A stretch of DNA of 64,000 nucleotides from Azadirachta indica (taxonomy: Eukaryota > Streptophyta > Magnoliopsida > Sapindales > Meliaceae), in NCBI GenBank assembly GCA_022749755.1, contig CM040452.1, positions 17,626,350 to 17,690,349 on the forward strand. The letters are read 5' to 3'. The position numbers and the translations under genes were made by a program. Below are positions 14,021 through 26,900 of this stretch, piece after piece. Every line of letters starts with the position of its first letter. The stretch's first letter is position 1. The notes under the pieces were generated by a model that saw nothing but the letters and a program-made list of their open reading frames with translations, searched no databases and had not been told where the DNA came from.

Positions 14021-17000
14021 TTAACTGCGTCAACAATAATGAAGAAAATGGTTTACTCGAACGACCTAAATCAGTAAAATTTGGAGAAATAGATAACAAT
14101 TTTATGACACCTGATTCAAAACTTACGCTGTTTTTGAGATTCGATTCGCGATCAATGAAATTTCTCACTGAATGGCAGAGCTCGGGTTCACGATCTGAAC
14201 AGCTTTGTGTTATTTGTAAGTGGCCTTTCCTGCTGTCCAAGAAAGCATACCGCTCAGAAAAAAAAAAAGCCCACAGAAACGGTTCGGTTTAGTAACTTCA
14301 GCCGGTTTCAAACCGTAGCCGGTTCGTTGGATAGAGCTCCTGGATTATTCGGTTGATTGACTTAATACGTTTAATAATATATCAAAACTTTTTAAAGGAA
14401 ACTTATAAAATATGTAAAAGAATTTCAAAATAATTCACTTTAATTTAAGACATAAAATCGCATAAAATAGTAAAAAAAATAAAGTTAAAATATTATGAAA
14501 ATATAACGATACTTGTTTCTTATATTTTTTTCAGTGCTATAATCTCTTTTTTTCTTTTACCTAAAAACGATTAAAGTTAAATTTTTTTCCCAAAAACACT
14601 TAATTAATTTAAATTTTTTTCTTGAAAATGCACTTAATTAATTGTAAGATTCAAGTTTTTATTCAATTTCATATTGTAATTGGGAATTTCCTTTTCACCA
14701 TCAATTCTCTCTCTATAATTATTTCTTTTATCAATTTAAAATTCTTATGAATTTGTTAAAGAATAAAATTTATTAACAAATAAAATATAAGATTTGGAAA
14801 AGAAAAAAATTATGATAAGTAAAAGGTTAGAAGTTAGTAAAAATATCAATGAATTCCAAATATAATAGGGGTAAATATTGTTTAATAAAAAATAAAATAT
14901 CTAAGTTTAGTTGGATTTTTTTATTTAATTTTAATTGAATTTTTTTTTTAATTTTAAACAAGGAAAGTGACGTTTTAATAGAAATATGAAGTAGTGCAAT
15001 ATTATCACTCTATTTTTTATAATAATTTTAAATTAAGCTTACTTAAAATTATTAGATAAATAAGTATAGAAAGGTAGGCTTTGTTAGGGGATGTGTTTAC
15101 ATATATACAACATTTTTTCCCTTAAATATAATTCGAAATAAAAAGATTTGTGAATTTTCTCAACAACAAATTGTTATTAACAAAATTTATAACAATATTA
15201 TGAATACAAATTATTCACATAAAATACCTTATACAAATAGATATGATATAACAATAATGATTATATAAACATAATATATTAATTTATATATGATAATTTA
15301 TGTAACAATTTTATATTTTTAGTATTACTTGTTATGGGGTGAAAATAAGCTGGACACGTGGCGGCACATAAGCCTACAACGCTTTAACTGACACCTATAG
15401 GACAATTCACTCGTGTCGAAACTCATTTCATAAGAGATCTTTACTATGTCGGGAAATAACCTCAAGTAATTTAAAGAGTGTTCACATAAAGAATGTTGCA
15501 TAGCTAATAAATAATAGTCCATATAAAAAGACCAAAAGAGTGGCCCCTATTATGAAATAATCCCAAAAGTTAAGGGATTTGGTTTTCAAAAATAAGAAAA
15601 AAGTGTCCTATGTTTACAGGTCATCTGGGGGACTATCTAACACTATTTAAAGCAAGTCACCTAATTAAAAAGACACTTCAGCTCTTAGGAGGCTAAAATT
15701 AGACTCCAACTGACACTGTCAAATGTTCGGGAGATTACAAATGAAAACGAATAAACTTTCTCTATGTGTGCATAAAAGATAAAATAATCTCCCATTCAAA
15801 TCAAATCTTGCCATGCGGCATTTAATTTTGGATAAGGTCATGAAGACCAATCCCAACTCGCCACGTATCCTTAGTTTTGGTTTCAAGATAAGATTTCAAA
15901 TAAGCAAAATTTAAGAAGATAAAATAAGGGAAAATTAGAGCAACAGGGCTTCTCTCTATGAGTTTTTGACTTATTTTTACTCTTTCTTACTAGAAACATA
16001 AGTTACTTCACATTTTTCACCCTAAAAAATAAGAATAAGACTTTGTTTGTTCGTAAGTTTCTCTCAAGATAACTTTAACACACTTATTGTAGATGCTTTT
16101 TTGACGTTTATTTACTATTCTTACCTTATAAAGACCACATCTACCCTACATTAATATCTTTTGTGTGCATTTTAGTTGACTTTCCTCTTTTTACACGAAC
16201 TTGTTTTGTATTCACCATTTTGAATTATATAAGTCAAGCTTTAAATTCACTCATTTAAGGTACTGACTTCAGCATCAAAGTGGACTCGCTGGAAAGTCTC
16301 TAACGTCCTCCATTTAACCATATTCTTTATTGTAGGAGGATTTGTTCGGTTTGGGACTGGGGTTAGCGAAGATACAGGTGAGGACAGTTCATGACAGCTT
16401 ACCTTGTGGCTTAAAAACGCGTAGAAGACTATCTCAAAAAGACTCTTTAGGGTTAGAATGAAGTTAGAGCAGATGTGAAAAGCTAAACTTAAACTATTGA
16501 CTGGACATTTATCTCTAAGTCGAATACTAACTCACCTGTTATCCCACTTCACCATAATTGATATTTTTTTGTATAAACACTACTCTATTATATAAGTGTA
16601 GTGTGAGAGCCAAAAGTTGCAATCTCATTCATATCATTCTAAGAAAACCTTGATTTATATATAAAATTAAAATTTAGAGAAGAGTATTGTAAGAGTATTG
16701 TAAGAGTATTTTTGTATTTATATTTTTGTTCCGTGATCTTCCCTATTTTAGACCCGACGGGCTACTCAAGTCCTTCGAATAAGATTCAATAAGTTAAAGT
16801 TAGCAACTTCATGATTCAATCAGATCAACGACCAAGAATCACCCAAACTACCCGAATAAATAAAAACGAATCACACCCTAAACGGGCTCACTCCAACTAA
16901 AGGACGAAAACAATTAATAATAGGCGTAATAACATCGAGGTCTCTGAATTTTTGTAATATATCAAATAAGGACGAAATTTCTATTTGTGTCTACATAAGT

Positions 17001-17940
17001 CCTTATCGTTGTGATATTATCTTTATTGACAAGGTATAAAAGGGCAAAATAAAAATTTGCACCTTCAAATTTATAATGAAACATGCGGGGCCATGAATTT
17101 GCTTTTCCGTTGTATTTTTCTCCATGTGGGTCCCTAAACTTTGTACATAATGTTGAGGTTTTTGGAAAATTCTTCTTCTTTTTTTCCACACACAGAGATA
17201 TTTATTTTTTAATTTTATATTATAGTTGAACGTGTACCATGTATGATCATTGTCAAAAAATACTCTGTTTTTTAATGATTACAAATGAAAAAGAAAAATT
17301 AATCAGTATTATTATTTTAAAAATTCTAAAAAATAAGAGGTAACATTTTAATTTTATTCATTAAAAGTAAATTTAGAAAATTATGTACATACTCTTTTGT
17401 CTTTGAAGAACTTGAATGAAATAAAATTCACTCAGAATTTATTTGTGTGTATTTGAGTTGATTTCAGGTAAGTATGATTTGTTGCTTCTCTAAAGATAAT
17501 TTAATTAATTAATTTTTATTTTTTAATTCGAAGGACTTACTTGATTAAAAAACGTAAAAGTCAAGAAGTTATTAATATTGTAATTATTTTAAGTGGAATA
17601 TTGGATCCCATGAGCATAAATGCATGCGAGCGGATTCCATTTAACGTCCAATTATGGTGAAAAAAAAATGCTAATTGTTTCTGGACCTAGAAATATCGCT
17701 AAAAATCGAGAGTCGATTGTTATTATTCCATTAATGATAATAACGTAAGGGCGTGCATCACAATATCCACGCAGCAGTAGCACCGAAACTAAACCCGGAC
17801 GTATACCGTTGAAAAACCGGATTTGATTATCGGCGATAGGTCCGTGACTTTTGTAAAATTTGGTGGGTGTTGCTTGGGACGTTTTTTCTTCTGGTTGGTT
17901 CATCCTTTTTCTCTCGGTCAAAAAGGTCAGGTCGGTGATT
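14021..17940. other. Divergent intergenic region between PBG1 and SIZ1
   Basis: PBG1 and SIZ1 are transcribed away from each other across about 4 kb. 14340-15320 and 16920-17600 are AT-rich with no genes. 15330-16900 is less AT-rich and has retroelement-like character (separate entry). 17640-17940 rises in GC and probably holds the SIZ1 promoter. Confidence 0.55.
15330..16900. mobile_element. Possible retroelement remnant (LTR-like, unclassified)
   Basis: A ~1.5-kb stretch of higher GC than both flanks starts TGTTATGGGG and has TATA-like boxes (about 15518 and 16590) but no ORF over about 65 aa. This is the look of a solo LTR or non-coding retroelement piece. I could not find a convincing 3' end, target-site duplication or second LTR, so the call is weak and the limits are approximate. 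Confidence 0.25.
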
Positions 17941-17956
17941 CCTCGAAGACTTTTCG

Positions 17957-18252
17957 CTAACCCTAAATCACCGATTCCCTAAATTTAATTACTCAATCAC
18001 CGTAAGCTCTTTGATTAATTATGGCGATGTTTTCTTTTATTTTGGTAAAATTTCGATAATTATATTATTTGGTTTTGGATTGAAATCAATTTGACTAATT
18101 CTATTAGTTTGTTTCGGTCTTCTGATTAGATCGACAGTTGTGTGGAAACTGTATGGGCTGAGATTTTTCTCGATTATCGGGTTTTGCGACTATTGATTGG
18201 GTACTGATTTGGGCTGCGATTTTTGTCGAGGAAGGAAACAGAAGAAAGAAAT
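17957..18252 (+). promoter_or_regulatory. SIZ1 leader with telo-box and probable 5' UTR intron
   Basis: An AACCCTAAA telo-box lies at about 17959. A strong donor CC/GTAAGC at 18002 and an acceptor AACAG at 18241 would remove a ~240-nt intron just before the start codon at 18253. Both are visible sites; use of the intron is inferred. Confidence 0.4.
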
Positions 18253-21200
18253 ATGGATTTGGTAGCTAGTTGCAAGGTAATTAAATTTCTGGCTGTTGTG
18301 AGTAGCTGCTATTTGCTTTTGGTTTTCTTGATTCTTGTGGTTTTGTTAGTGTGGTTCAGTTATTTCTTTTGGAGTTATAAATTAGGAAATAGTGAGGGAA
18401 AGAAGGAGCTTGAATAATCGCAAACATGAGTGATGGGAATTTATGGAGTACATGTTGTTTTTAATTGCGGTGATGAGTAAATTTTGTTATGACATTTGTG
18501 GGATAATTTCTCGACGTGTCTGGTTAAACACTAAGAAAGGTGTAGCAGGTTGTTTTTACTGTTTTTTACACGGGCTTCTTCCATTGATTACGCACGATGT
18601 TTAACATTTTACAAAACTATTCGTTTATGGTACTATTCATTTGTGTTATAAGTAGCAACAATTTCTCTTTTGATAAATGCAGTTTGTTGTGGTCAGCTTT
18701 TTCTGTTTAACATTTTTTTTTGGGCGAATCAATGTGAAAAACGGTTGTGTACACTTTTAGTTGCCATTTTGAAGTCACTGTTAGGCACTCAATATGGTAA
18801 GAAGCAAAACTCTGCGTTAGATGGATAAGGTGATTGAATTCCTTCTTGATGAAAAAACTGGAAATAGAGTCATGAGTATGTGTGGGGATGAGATTTGCCG
18901 TCCCCTCACCTTTTTAAGAGATGAGGATGCTTGGACAAATCCTTTTGTCCTTTTTTTTTTTTCTCTCAACAGCCTCCCTCTCTCCCTCCCTCTATCTTGT
19001 GCTGGTGTGCAAAGTTTTTGATACCTTGCGTATTCTCTTCCAGGACAAATTGGCATATTTTCGAATAAAGGAGCTCAAGGATGTACTCACTCAATTAGGT
19101 CTTTCAAAGCAAGGAAAGAAGCAGGTTAGATGCCACTATATTTCTTTTATTGCTCATTACCTTAATCACTTGCATGGAATAGTAGTTGTTTTGGTCAAGC
19201 TATCAAGTATTATGTTACCGGACTCTTGTGTCTAGTTGATGATGATAGGCGCTTCAAGTCTCAATTGTGAGGCAGTGATATTTGTGTATGTGCTTCTGTG
19301 TACACTGTTTAAATTGACAGTTCCTTTTTTCTTTAAAAAAAAAAAATTTTGCTTTTTGAGTGTAGTTTAGTTAATTTATGTTAGGTTTATGGGCAAGCTT
19401 TTTGTTATCTTGGCTTTTAGATGACATTGCTGAATCTCTTTATTAACTCTACCGTAACTCCCTTTCTCTCCTTGCCTCTTATGCGCATAGCCTAGCTCAC
19501 TCTCTCTTTGTCCACCTCTATACTAGACATGATGGTAAGTTTTAACAATCACTTTCTGGTAACTTTCACCATTTTTGGTTAGTAAATGTTCTTTGGCTGC
19601 TTTTTTGTTCCTTAATGGATTCAGCTCTCTCCCCATCTACAAGCAATAAAAAATATTAAAAAAAGAAGAAGAAGAAATCATAAAAAGCTTAAGTTAAGCC
19701 AATAATTTTTTGGTTTGGGTTGGATGTCACTGAGTGATTGTGTTTGATGTTTTTATTTTATATTATGTGTAGGATCTTGTTGATCGGATATTGGCCATTC
19801 TCTCTGATGATCAAGGTAAATGTTCTTTTTCCTCTTACGTCCTCCAAAAAATGGGAATAACTTCTTTTTCTTTCTTTGCATGGTTATTGGTTATTCCTCT
19901 TCAATGTATCATGGAAAATTGATGATGTTTGAATCACTATAATTCTTCTGTTGCCTTGTTTTCTTAAAAATCTCAATATGTTGTAAAATCATTTGCTATA
20001 TACAATAGGTACTTGTAGTGTCTTGATTGAATTTGATGTGTTGTTTCCTTCTCATTTAAGTTTTACGTCTGTGGCTCAATTTTATATGGTTTTGTGTGTT
20101 TGTCTGTGTGTACAATTGAAAGAAAAAGAACGGGTGGGGGTGTTGGGGTGTGTTTTGGGTGGGGGTGGGGGGGGGAACAGAAGGAAGAAGAGGGAGGGAG
20201 GTGAATGCCTTTGTATGTCTAACTGTACTGTTCATGGTAGTATTTTTATCTGCTTGTGAGGATTCCCGCCCTACAGTTGAACTTTTATTCACATGATCTC
20301 TGTCTTTGAAGTCGGTATTATGGAAATTATATGATCTTGCTGCGCTTATGCGTTGTCTTTCCATACTGTTTTTCAGTTTCCAAGATGTGGGCAAAGAAGA
20401 GTGCTGTTAGTAAGGAAGAGGTCGCCAAACTGGTGGATGACACATACAGGTTGTCTTCTTAGTTTCATACCTTGCATGACTCAGTTTATAATGCCTATCA
20501 GGGGCTTATTTGTTTCCCCAATTATTATTATCTTTGTTTTTTTTTTCTACAGATGCTTCTCTGTATATTTAATGTTTGTACTTTTTTAGTTACAATACGT
20601 TTATGCATTCTCTTACTCTCTATTTAAACCTGCTTCTGACATACATATACTGTCTGCTCTTATTCCCAGAAAATTGCAGGTACCTGTGGCCACTGACTTG
20701 GCATCAAAGGGGGGACCGGGTGTTTCAAATAGCAGTAACATCAAAATTAAAGGAGAAATGGATGACTACTGTCAATCAGATACTAAAGTTCGCTGTCCCT
20801 GTGGAAGTTCACTAGAAACTGAATCAATGATCAAGGTTATACTATCTATTCTGTATACTGTATGCCCTTTTATACTTTTGGATTTAAGTTACTATTATGG
20901 TCTCGTCTGCATATGATAGTTTAATGCGGAGACATATATCTTATATGTATTGGAGCATGCAGCTGTCAAATTTGGTCTTTTGATTCCTTTTACCTACAAT
21001 AATTTGCTTATTCTTCTTTTGCTGTCCCTTTTTTCTTCATGATTGGCAGTGTGAGGATATTAGATGCCATGTGTGGCAACACATGAGTTGTGTTTTAATC
21101 CCAGAGAAACCTGTGGAGGGACATTTACCAGTTCCTGAATTATTTTATTGTGAGATTTGTAGACTCAGCCGAGCTGATCCGTACGTATACAAACTCTTCA

Positions 21201-22346
21201 TTAAACTGTTCTATGTGAAATCTGTCCAATTAGCTGTCAAATTATTTTGTGAGTTGTCTCTTTTTTCATTATTTTTGTTCATAGTACCTTGCATGATGTG
21301 TGCTGTTTATATATTTTCTAAATTTACGTACTTCATGATAAAATCTTGGCCTCAGATATAATCAGACAGACGGAAGATAATAACACCAGTTTACCACCAT
21401 GGACTTCATATCTAGCTTGGATAATTATCTCTTTGTGATCTTAAGGACTATGATGATTAGGAGGTTTTTTGAAGCTTATATATATATATATATAGGGGAC
21501 ATCACGGTGATATGATAGACAGGAGCATTTATCATACTGTAAGGACACATCAAAAGCTAATGTAATTTATATTGGTAAAAGATGATAAACACTTTCTTCT
21601 AAATGTATGTCATGAGAACTATTTGCTGAATTAATTGAGTGTGGAAGTGAATGGAAAATTTTAAACTGGACTAGCCTGCTAGAACTGGCTTGCATGAATC
21701 TGCATGAGGCATTTGGTTACGTGCTATGCTTAGTTTTTAATTTTTGACAACACTGAATGGGCAAGGCAAAGTTCAGTTGTTCAAAACTGAACTTTTGCGG
21801 GGTTGCTGAATCTCCACTTAGCTGTTATCTTGCCCTGACTGGTAATTTAATTTTTTTCTATTAAGCTGGTAATTTGCATATTCTTGAAATTTGGGCTTAT
21901 TTTTCTTTTTCCAATGTGGTCTCTTGCACACAGTTTCTGGGTTACAATTGCACATCCTTTATATGCTGTGAAGTTGATTACTACAAATATTCCAACGGAT
22001 GGGTGAGTTGATTATGCTTGGATTCCCTCTAGTAATTTTGAAATGTGAAGGATGCATGTTTTATTTTGTTGACTTTAATTTTTATTTTTATTTTTATTTG
22101 TTTTCATTGTAGTTGTTAAAACTATGTTCTCTTTATTTAAAGTGGAGGCAGCTAGTATAGAGATTTCAGTGGTACTTTTGAAATGAACCCAGTGAGGTGG
22201 TTTTTTTTTTATTTGTTAGAAATTAGAATTCTCTCAAGATTTTCAGTTGTAATGGAAATAATTAACATGATGTCAGTGGTAATTTTGAAGTGAATTCAAT
22301 CACGATTGTGAAGGGGCCTCAGGTTAAGTTTCCTTATTTGAGGTTC

Positions 22347-22390
<44 letters not shown>

Positions 22391-23519
22391 TCTTTTTGTT
22401 ATAATTTTTGGGAGGGCATACTCTTTGTTGTATTGAACTACTGATTTCCACTGGTATACTCAAAAGGTACCTTGCATAGGGTTGTTTTGGTTTTGGTGGC
22501 ATTGTGGATCTCTGATTCAATTTTGTGTCTTCTTCCCTTTCATTCTAATAATATTCTTTTGTTTACTGAGGAAAAAAATGTGAATTCAATAAGCTTAGTT
22601 TTTAACATTGATTATTATACGTCTTACAGGAATTAGAATTAGCAGCTGTATTGGTTCCTTGATTTTTCATTTGCTCAGCGTTAAAAATATGGTTCTTTTG
22701 TTTGGTTTATATTGCAACTTACAACTTTTTGTGTTTCATGGGCCCATAGGAATTCTACTAATTTACTGATTTAAGTAAGGTGGTCTGGGAGTTGTTATAT
22801 ATATGCAGCATGGACACTACTCTTTACTATTACTCTCTCTTCAACCATATCTTATGTTGAATATTTTCCAGCACAAACCCAGTGCAGAGTGTGGAGAAAA
22901 CATTTCAAATTACCAGGGCAGACAAAGACTTACTGTCAAAGCAAGAGTATGATGTTCAGGTTGGTTCGCTTATGAAATAATGACTTATGGTTTACTAGTA
23001 TTCTATTACTTCCAGTGTTCATGCTCTGTTTGTGATGTTATTGTTTAGGCATGGTGTATGCTTCTGAATGACAAAGTCCCCTTCAGGATGCAGTGGCCGC
23101 AGTATGCAGATCTACAGGTCAATGGTATAGTGAAGAAGTTACTTTGACTGATTTGTTGATGTAGTTGCATAAACTTAGCCTTGACTTTTGACATATTTAA
23201 ATTATTTGATATGATGAGGATATATATATTATTCCTGTGAATCATATTCTTAAATTTTTCTTTAAATTCCTGTGAATCATTTAAGCAATTATAAGATTCT
23301 ATTAGTAGCTAATGTCTAGTGATATCTTCTTTGGGTGCTTCATATTTAATGGGGTGATCATTACCTTATTTATTTAGTTGTGAATGATTGTACAGGTATT
23401 CCTGTGCGTGCTATTAATAGACCTGGCTCGCAATTACTAGGAGCTAATGGTCGTGATGATGGTCCGATAGTGAGTTTTCTTTCTCCAAGAACAAACAATT
23501 TGTGCTTTCAATTGCTATC

Positions 23520-23574
<55 letters not shown>

Positions 23575-23929
23575 CATGCACGTGCGCCTGGCCTGCTTGC
23601 AACTTGTTGGTTTTCTATGTCTCACCCTTTTGTCCGTGTGGGCACACATTTGTTAGTGAGTGGGTGTCCACATTTGCTGTAATTCTTAGTATCTTTTGAT
23701 TAAAAAGTGAGACATTTACCCATGGTTCGTTGTCTATTCTATTTTCTTAGCTTATCTTCTATTGTTTTCTCAGATTACACAATGCACGAAAGATGGAATT
23801 AATAAAATTTTATTAACTGGATGTGATGCTCGTATCTTCTGTTTAGGAGTTAGAATTGTAAAGCGGCGAACTGTTCAACAGGTATGTCCTTTTTCTGAAT
23901 AACTTTGTCTTTTTCGACCTTTCTATTTC

Positions 23930-23967
<38 letters not shown>

Positions 23968-26900
23968 GAGGCATTTAGTGTTTGGTAGCCCTTACCTCTT
24001 TATGCATGGATTGGATATTATTTCTCTTCCCTACTTGAAGTGGCATCTGATTATGGTCAAACTGATTGAGGTCGGAGTTAGAATGTTGCATGTTGACTTT
24101 TATTAGCAATGCTCTTCTGCTACACAAGATGGTTTGCCCCAGAATTCTTATGTGACCTTGGGTTAAAATGTTTTCACTCGTAATTTACTTTTTTGATTTC
24201 CTGGTGCCTTGGGACGTGAATAACTTATCTTTCATTTAACTGCATTTGCCATATACTGTCTTGGAAAAGAAATGAATGTCCAACATTTGACATAAAGAAC
24301 TCCCAGTGAATGATTGGGTACTTTTGGGCCGAATGGCATATGTGCAGGTGCCCGCTTTAAAGCTCCCTTATTCCCATTCTTAGTTGCATCCGGCATCAAT
24401 AATTTTTTGCATGCCATTCTCTCTGCTGCTGAATTTTTATTTATCATTGGAAGGCTTACTCCTTCCATTTTTATTCCTGAGGTTTGACATTTAATGTTTC
24501 TGATTTGGATTCATTTTTCCTCTGTTCCACTGTAATTTTATTATATTCTTCTCTGTCGTCCAGATTCTCAACTTGATTCCTAAGGAGTCTGATGGTGAGC
24601 GTTTTGAAGATGCTCTAGCTCGTGTTTGTCGATGTGTTGGTGGTGGGAATGCAGCAGATAATGCTGATAGTGACAGTGATCTGGAAGTTGTTGCAGATTC
24701 TTTTGGTGTTAATCTACGCTGTCCTGTAAGTTACATGCATGTGTCTGTCGATGCAAGTGGTTGCTTTACATTTGTTTGAAGTTAAGATTTTTTGTTGTAT
24801 GTGCATGTGTTTGTAAATGCAAGTGGTCTCTCTGCACTTTTAAGTTATACTTTCTTCTCTTAATGTGGTAACATTAAAGATGGAGTTTGTGGGACATATG
24901 CTATTCCTAATCTGCAGTATTAATGCACCAGTAAGCAGAAAAGACTTGGTTACTGTGGCTAAAATTGCTAGGCTATCAAAAGTAGAATGAGAATAGAGAG
25001 AGATAAAATGAGAGTTAAACACCCACATATACAGTTCAAGTAGGCTGGGATGCCACCTTAAAACAATAGCAAAAATGCCTGTAAAAAACAATAGCAAAAA
25101 TGCCTGTAACTGATGTAGATGTTTTATTGCTTCATTAAGTTTACTTATTATCTTTCAAGTGCAATCTTGATGTTGCTTGTTGGGAAAATGATAAGAAAGT
25201 AATAGGACAAAGATTCTTTAATTGGCATTCTGTCCGGGCTTTGTCTGGGCTGTTATCGGGGTTGTTTAATCCAACATTTCTTTGATGCTTAAAGAATCCT
25301 CGGCTAGTTTTGTTCTTTTTCAAGTCTCTTGTTCTCTAAACACTTGACAGTTCATTGTCTCTGGTGATGTTGCTGTGCAACAGTAACTTTCTAGAATGTT
25401 CTAAACTTTTGCAATTCTAATTACTTTGTGGAGCACTTGTACTGCTAACTTCTGAAATGAAAGACTTACAAGTCAAAAGTGCAAATGCTTGAACAGCACA
25501 CACTAGAGAAGAGTTGCCCATTTGCACTCTTTAATGACACTTAACATACTCAGAGAATATCATAAATTTCTGGCAGTATTAATCTTAGTCAAAGGAGGTC
25601 CAATATGTGGTACAAGTTGGCATAGTTTGCTCACCCTCAATTTGAAGAGATTTTGTTAACCATAGTTTGTATTCTTTCTCCTCTGTGTCACTTCATCAGC
25701 AGGTTATCTAGATTTGTAAAAGTATGATATATGTGTTTTTAAGTATGCAAGTTATTTATTACATGCTGCTTTTTTTTTTCTTTAATATGGTCTGTATTTT
25801 TAACTTCACACCAGAAGAGAATTTATATTTGCACTTGAGAATTTTTATGGTATGATTGGGTAATACAAACAAAATAAAGACAAATGAATTAGTGAATCTT
25901 TTTGCACCGATAAATGAAAGGATTATATTATTCTTTAATTGAGATTTCGCTTATTTAATTACCAATTCTTTACCATAACATTAACATCTCTTAAAACATG
26001 GGATTATTGTTGTCTTATAGTCCTTCATTTTTCCATGTTAGCAAAAATACTGTTGCAGTTATTATTTATTGCATGGTGATTATATTGTGGTTATATTATA
26101 CAGTTTTAGGTTCTTCCGTCTCAAAGCTGCCACAATGCTTTTATAATATGTTTATGTATTTTGTTTTTGTCTGTATCCAGATGAGTGGTTCTAGGATGAA
26201 GGTTGCAGGAAGATTTAAACCCTGTGCTCACATGGGCTGTTTTGATCTTGAAGTTTTTGTGGAGCTCAACCAACGATCTAGAAAGGCAAGTCAATCAAAT
26301 ATAATAAACTTGTTTCTTCTTCTTCTCTCTCTTTTGTCCTGCACTGTCTTTTGTAGTCATTTTGTTATTTCTGACAAGCATTGGTCTGTCACTGCAGTGG
26401 CAATGTCCTATTTGTCTGAAGAACTACTCATTGGAGAATATAATTGTTGATCCTTATTTCAATCGCATCACATCTAAGGTATTTTTTTTTTGGAACTTCT
26501 GGTCTATTTTTGTTCCCAAAAAAAAAAAGTATTTCTTTAAATACAATCATATATATCATGTGGTTAACATTCATGGTGTAGATGAGGAATTGTGGAGAAG
26601 ACATTACAGAAATTGAGGTCAAGCCTGATGGCTCTTGGCGTGTTAAAACTAGAAGTGACAGTGAGCGTCGGGAAGTTGCGGATCTTGCATTCTGGCACTT
26701 TCCTGATGGTTCTCTCTGTGCTCCTACTGGTGGGGAGGATAAACCCAAAGTTGAAATATCAAAGCAGGTTAAACAGGAGGGTGTTTCTGAAGGTCATGTT
26801 GGTCTGAAACTTGGAATCAGGAAGAATCGCAATGGATTGTGGGAAGTTAGCAAACCTGAAGATATGAACACATCTTCTGGTAATAGATTACAGGAGAGAT

